A stretch of 64,000 nucleotides of DNA, taken from contig NC_133773.1 in assembly GCF_003597395.2 (NCBI RefSeq), positions 72,321,972-72,385,971 on the forward strand, in the 5' to 3' direction. Shown here in pieces: positions 59,760 through 64,000 of the stretch (its first letter is position 1; every line of letters begins with the position of its first letter). Below the pieces are notes generated by a model. It saw nothing but the letters and a program-made list of their open reading frames with translations, ran no database searches and was not told the DNA's origin. The DNA comes from Chelonoidis abingdonii (taxonomy: Eukaryota > Chordata > Testudines > Testudinidae). The translations under genes were made by a program, and so were the position numbers.

Positions 59760-60391
59760 GTTTGAGTTATGCAATCACACACATTTTTCTATACTATTAA
59801 ATTAGTTATCTAAAGTCTGACCCGTTCTCCAGCCCAACCCTTGCCCTGCTATTTCTCCCATCCCCACCTGTTGCTACTCCTCAGTTTTATCACTGGGGAA
59901 TTAGGTTCTGAGGAACACATTTTTCAGCCCTTCCTCCCTGCAGCAGCTTTTTAGGTAAAGATGTGGGAGAAGATTTGACCCTGTCTGCTTTAGCAAGGGA
60001 AACTAGGTTAATGAACTATGACTTAGCACTGTTCTTGCTAAAAAGGCACTGTCACAACTAACTAGCGTATTCATAGCCTTTGGAGGTCATATCAAACAGA
60101 TCTCCTAGGAAAAGGTAGGGTATCATAAAAGAAGCTCAACTTGGGAGTAGGCATTTATTTTAAGAATGTTTACAGGAATTGTAGGGAAAAAAACCCCACA
60201 CAATTAAAGTAGAAATGACTCTTCCACAATTCAACAACATTGTTATCATACAATGACATACCCTCTTTTTAGCTATATTACCCTGTCTTCCCATTTCTCG
60301 TCAGCAGTGTTGGAAAGCTACACTCATCCCCAGTCTCCTCCTCCAAAGTCTTCTCCTGAGCAACACGCTTTAAGCAAAGCAACTGGAAATA
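59760..60391. other. NEK1 intron, nothing identified
   Basis: No exon or repeat recognised between the two related MITEs. Confidence 0.5.
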
Positions 60392-60399
60392 CAGTAGTA

Positions 60400-60616
60400 C
60401 AGTGGTTCTCCAACTTTTGTACTGGTGACCCCTTTCACATAGCAAGCCTCTGTGTCCAATCCCCCTTATAAATTAAAAACACTTTTTAAAATATTTAACA
60501 CTATTATAAATGCTGGAGACAAAGTGGGGTTTGGGGTGGAGGCTGACAGCTCGCAACCCCCCATGTAATAACCTCACGACCCCGAGGGGTCCCAACCCCC
60601 AGTTTGAGAACCCCTG
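60400..60616. mobile_element. hAT-like MITE, second copy of the 59215 family
   Basis: Ends are CAGTGGTTCTCCAACT and AGTTTGAGAACCCCTG. Flanking 8-mers CAGTAGTA and CAGTAAAA match at 6 of 8 positions. Same orientation and same interior as 59215-59436. Confidence 0.88.
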
Positions 60617-61188
60617 CAGTAAAAGAAGCATGCTAGTGGTGAGTTTTATAAGAACACTTCCACACTAAGAAAATCAAACAGGTGAGGTAACAGGAAGAGT
60701 TGGGAAAAGGAGGGAATACCCCAGGACAGCTGGCAGAAAGAAAGGCTTTTGGGCTAGTCCAGGCTGTCATTTCATTAGTAATTTATATTTTGGGTCTTTA
60801 ACCAAAAGCACAGCACTCTTAAGGGTTGCTAGTAATTAGTTACCACACTAATTATTTGTAACGATTAGCAACTTGACTTTACCAAAGCAAATGGTCAGCA
60901 TACATAGTAGCTAGATTTACTAATGATTTCACCCATAAGCACTGGAAGAAATGGTAGAATCAGCTGCAAGCATGATAAGATACATAACACATTGGCCATC
61001 TTCAGTAGGAACTAAGACACCAATGATTCTAAAAGGGTTATGCATTCTGTGAGAAACCAACACATGAACAGACAAAACAGCATCAATGGATAAAAATGGT
61101 TTTCAAAAGTGTCTAGGATTAAGCTAAACACAACATAGGACAAAAATCTAACACGTAGAGATGCATTCACAGATTATCACAATCCAAC
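60617..61188. other. NEK1 intron downstream of E2, nothing identified
   Basis: No exon or repeat ends recognised. Confidence 0.5.
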
Positions 61189-61320
61189 CTGTTTGCATTG
61201 GCTTGTTTAGACACCTCCTTCAATCTTTTGATTTTTTTCCTAATTGCATCAGCATCTGGTAAATGGTGATGACCATCAGGCCCATTAGGAACTCCTGGAC
61301 GTACTCCAGGTGGAACTCCT
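61189..61320 (-). CDS. NEK1: NEK1 exon E2 (HHHLPDAD segment)
   Basis: This 132-bp exon lies only 80 bp downstream of E1. Its acceptor is ttatctacag and its donor is gttgga. It encodes [19 protein letters not shown], then [16 protein letters not shown], then VSKQANAN. It matches the human segment containing GVRPG, HHHFPDAD and KQANANRQ. Some mammalian NEK1 isoforms skip this segment. Its length is a multiple of three and it begins and ends in the same phase, so skipping would keep frame: E1 ends with two codon bases, E2 ends with two codon bases, and E3 supplies one. The cassette structure is therefore conserved here. Confidence 0.95.
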
Positions 61321-61400
61321 CTGTAGATAAATATGTACAGTAACTTTCATTACTTTCATCAAAGCAGAGCACATGCAACTCTAATGTAAGGTAGTCATAC

Positions 61401-61579
61401 CTTTCAACAGCTTCCTGACTTCGCATTTCTGCTCTCCATCTGGTTTCTCTCTCCTCACCTACTTTAATATTTTCCTTTTGCTGTTGCATCTGGTCAAAGA
61501 TAGCATGGTAGTGTTCATACTGTCCTCTGGCAGGCACAGGGGAAGGCCCAGCACCTCCTCCACCACCAAAAAATGGTGC
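61401..61579 (-). CDS. NEK1: NEK1 exon E1 (Gly-rich plus [10 protein letters not shown] segment)
   Basis: This 179-bp exon starts in phase 0 after an acceptor ending ttcccag and ends with two bases of an Arg codon before gtatga. It encodes a Gly/Pro-rich lead ([14 protein letters not shown]), then [18 protein letters not shown], then a charged stretch ending EAVE. The [13 protein letters not shown] block is a recognisable vertebrate NEK1 landmark between the kinase half and the coiled coils. The poly-Gly lead is more extended than I recall for mammals. Both splice sites are canonical GT/AG, and the join to E2 restores ...VERG. Confidence 0.95.
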
Positions 61580-62052
61580 CTGGGAATTAAATAAAGAACT
61601 CTCACATCCTTGTCCTAATAAACCCTGGCAGCGTCCACTAGTCTTAATAAAAAACAACAACAAATCAGGATTTCTTCCTAAAGTTTAATATGTCCAAAAT
61701 GTACCTGTTTTAGCACAGAGTAGGAAGATTTAAACTCTTACACTCATGCAACATTAACATTTTATTATCCTCCATCAGCAGTTAAATTCTATGTGCTATA
61801 TTTACCACATAACAGTATTTCTGACCCTCTACTATAAAAGGAAATAATCCCATTTCAAAATCAATAAACTACACCATCAAAGAGTAAGTACTTTATCACA
61901 GTGAAGGAACTGAATCAAGAAAAGAGGGACAGTGCTATCATTATAAAAGTATAATGGTAAAAAAGAGTGATAAAAATTAGCCTGATAATTTTGCTCTTTA
62001 TTATAGCTTCAGCAATTTGCTGGGTCCTAAAGTTAGGCTTACTAGTCTATAA
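61580..62052. other. NEK1 intron upstream of E1, nothing identified
   Basis: AT-rich. No upstream NEK1 exon was seen from here to 64000. Confidence 0.55.
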
Positions 62053-62165
62053 TAGGGTGATCAGATAGCAAGTATGAGAGGGGGTGGGGGTAATAGGAGC
62101 CTATATAAGAAAAAGCCCCAAATATTGCGACTGTCCCTATAAAATTGGGACATCTGGTTACACTA
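62053..62165. mobile_element. Short MITE with inverted ends
   Basis: The left end is tagggtgatcagatagcaag and the right end is gggacatctggttacacta, inverted (tagggtgatcagat against atctggttacacta). The interior gagcctatataagaaaaagc, then ccctataaaattgggac is a phrase of a very common turtle MITE. Confidence 0.8.
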
Positions 62166-62287
62166 GCCTATAATTGCCTCAGGAGCCTATTTATTTTAAT
62201 TCTTCCATTGACCTAGTGGCATCTACTTTGGGGGGAACCGGTTAGCATAGCTTCAGCACTCAGAGGTCTGAATTTCACACCCCTGAG

Positions 62288-62490
62288 CACTGTAGAATAT
62301 CAGGGTTGGAAGGAACCTCAGGAGATCATTTAGTCCAACCCTCTGCTCAAAGCAGGATAAATCCCCATACAGATTTATTTATTTATTTATTTTAACACCC
62401 CAGATCCCTCAATGGTCTCCTCAAGGACTGAATTCACAACCCTGGGTTTAGCAGGCTAATGCTCAAACCACTGAGCTATCCCTCCGGACC
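62288..62490 (-). mobile_element. tRNA-derived SINE with CR1-like tail and ATTT repeat
   Basis: The minus strand reads gagggatagctcagtggttt, gagcattagcctgctaaacc, ttgtgaattcagtccttgag (box A and box B regions), a body with gatctggggtg, an internal (aaat)n run that is absent from the copy at 33461, and the CR1-like tail actaaatgatctcctgaggt, tccttccaaccctgatatt. Confidence 0.88.
62376..62394. repeat. (ATTT)n microsatellite within SINE
   Basis: Plus-strand atttatttatttatttat, expanded inside the SINE body relative to the other SINE copy in the window. Confidence 0.85.
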
Positions 62491-62915
62491 TACTTTCAAG
62501 TGGAGATGAGGATAAAGTAATCAAGCAACACTAGGGTTTTTTCAGCTGTTCTTCTTAAGGTGGTCTGAAGGAACTAAGTGGGTCACCATGTTCTTTATGT
62601 TGCGGAGGGAGGAGGAAGCACAAGGGCATGAAAAGCACATGTGCAACTTCTGTTGTACACAGTTAGTGAAAATATTCCAAATTGCAGTGCTGGGGCACCC
62701 GCACACCATGAGTAGGAAATATATTTTCAGTATAACCAAAAAAGTGTTATTTAGATTTAATTACAAGTCGATGGAGAAAGACTGAAGAAGTTTGGTCAGA
62801 GGTTTGCAGTTTCTGCAATTTCACAGCATTATCACAGACTACTTAAGCAACTGAAGTTGCAGAAAACTTCACTGCTAGTAAAAGCCATACATGGTGGAAA
62901 TCCTGCCCAGCTGGT

Positions 62916-63991
62916 CAGGGCCGGCTTTAGGGAAAATGGCATCCTGGGCAAACTTGCATTTTGGTGTCCCTCACTGCCTCTGGCCCCATGGGCTCCCCAC
63001 CCTCCCTTCCCCCCTAACCCCTGCACTGTGCTCCCTTTGCCCCTAATGCCTGCTGTCCCTCCTGCACCCATAATCCCTACACCCCCTTCACTCCCAATCT
63101 CTTCCCCCCTTCTGTGCCCCCAACCCTTGCACTGTACCCCATTCCCCTCAACGTCTGCACTCCCCTCCTCTGCCCCCTTTGCCCCTAACCCTTGAATCCC
63201 CTTCCGACACCCATGTCGGGAAACTGACCGGATGCACAAAGCAGCTGGCATTGCTGCTTGCTCCCCCCACTAGACCGTTGCTCCTCCACACTGCACAGTT
63301 CTATGGCCCTGTGAGGGGGGGAGCAAGGAGCGATGTCAGGGCTTCCTGCATCCAAGTCACTTTCCCTGCGGGCTGTGTAAGGGGAGGGCAGGAGAGCAGC
63401 AGCTCCGGATGCCTCAGCACATCCCAGTTGGAGAAGTGACTTGGATCCAGGGAGCACTGGTGTGTGTTGGGAGACTGTGTTGAGGGGTGTGTGTAGTTCA
63501 GACTCCTGACCATGGGTGCTTTCTTAAAAAGACAGTGCACTCACTCACTCAGGCATACACATTCAGACACAGGCAGCTGCCAGCAGCTCTGGACCCAGAG
63601 AGGCAGCAGCACACACACATTCCCCGTCCTGTCATCCCAACTTAGTGGAAATTGGGTACATGGGTGGAATGGAGGGGAAGACCCTGCTATCAGCCCCCTC
63701 ACAGAGCAGATAGGAAGACACTCCCAGTCCAGAGTGGCAAGGGGCAACTCCAGGGAAGAACGGGGTGTGAGTGTACAGGAACAACAGCAGCTGCACATGT
63801 GGAGCAGGGCGGAGGAGGGGCACCCCTGCTCCAGAGGAGTCACCTGGCTCTGACAGCTGGTCATCCAACTGTGCCCTGCAACTCGAGTCTCTTCCCCTCG
63901 CCCATGCTGCTGCTGCCTCTCGCCAGATCAGATGAGAATCCAAACCTTGTGCACAGCACCCCCATGGGCAGGCCGCCAAAGGCTGGCCTTG
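62916..63991. mobile_element. GC-rich hAT-like non-autonomous element
   Basis: The left end is cagggccggctttagggaaa and the right end is ccaaaggctggccttg; the right end reversed is caaggccagcctttgg, matching at most positions. Between them lies a C-rich, degenerate tandem block (62980-63190: cccctaa.gcctgc, ccctgcac) and a second GC-rich part to 63960. Many overlapping open frames here reflect base composition. No transposase motif. A target duplication was not found, so the right border is tentative. Confidence 0.6.
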
Positions 63992-64000
63992 GCTGTTATT

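Noticed and set aside
61220..61663. A 147-codon frame reading across NEK1 E1 and the E1/E2 intron
   Set aside because: Only the E1 part is coding. The end of the frame reads E2 in the wrong phase; spliced, the correct E2 frame is [17 protein letters not shown].
62832..63979. A cluster of overlapping open frames of 80 to 139 codons on both strands
   Set aside because: GC-rich repetitive DNA inside a hAT-like element; no frame shows domain content, and there is no exon signal for NEK1.

Overview
The window is vertebrate nuclear DNA, most likely from a turtle (probably a cryptodire). It holds one real protein-coding gene: the 3' two-thirds of NEK1 (NIMA-related kinase 1), on the minus strand. 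Sixteen coding exons lie between 61579 and 4129, about 2.27 kb of coding sequence in about 57.5 kb. All exon joins keep one reading frame and give a continuous protein segment of about 756 residues that lines up with vertebrate NEK1 from just after the kinase half to the acidic C-terminal region. The kinase-domain exons lie beyond the right edge. The last exon or exons, encoding the extreme C-terminus, lie beyond the left edge. No other host gene and no RNA gene could be supported.

The introns are dense with transposable elements of a reptile type. They include CR1 and L2 LINEs, a probable RTE-like LINE scrap, tRNA-derived SINEs with a CR1-like tail, three DIRS-type tyrosine-recombinase retroelement remnants, Penelope-like elements with inverted terminal copies, hAT transposons and hAT-like MITEs with 8-bp target duplications, a DNA transposon at a TA target, and LTR-like pieces. 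The CR1-tailed SINE plus abundant CR1, DIRS and Penelope families is the basis for calling a turtle.

Layout from left to right: 1-4128 intron with a TA-target DNA transposon carrying a CR1; 4129-4340 NEK1 exon; 4.5-8.0 kb fold-back element, CR1, L2 and a palindromic Penelope terminal unit; 8113-8267 exon; 11.0-12.55 kb Penelope element; 14.7-22.0 kb a cluster of five exons with a small DIRS-derived inverted-repeat element; 22.97-28.38 kb DIRS with embedded CR1; 29.4-36.0 kb two hAT copies flanking exons 8 and 9; 37.2-44.1 kb four exons of the coiled-coil and linker region; 46.4-46.9 kb Penelope palindrome with a MITE inside; 49.1 kb exon; 52.3-58.1 kb a third DIRS remnant; 58.2-60.6 kb GC-rich minisatellite element and MITEs; 61.2-61.6 kb two exons; 62.1-64 kb MITE, SINE and a GC-rich hAT-like element.

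I did not find a previously undescribed functional system. The most interesting points are structural: a GC-AG intron in NEK1, a 28-base T tract at a splice acceptor, tandem acceptor AGs, target-site-flanked Penelope inverted-repeat insertions, a DIRS/CR1 chimera, and direct repeat pairs that bracket frame-breaking NEK1 exons. All family assignments come from reading translations and repeat ends by eye; no database search was run. Exons are numbered E1 to E16 in transcription order within this window only.
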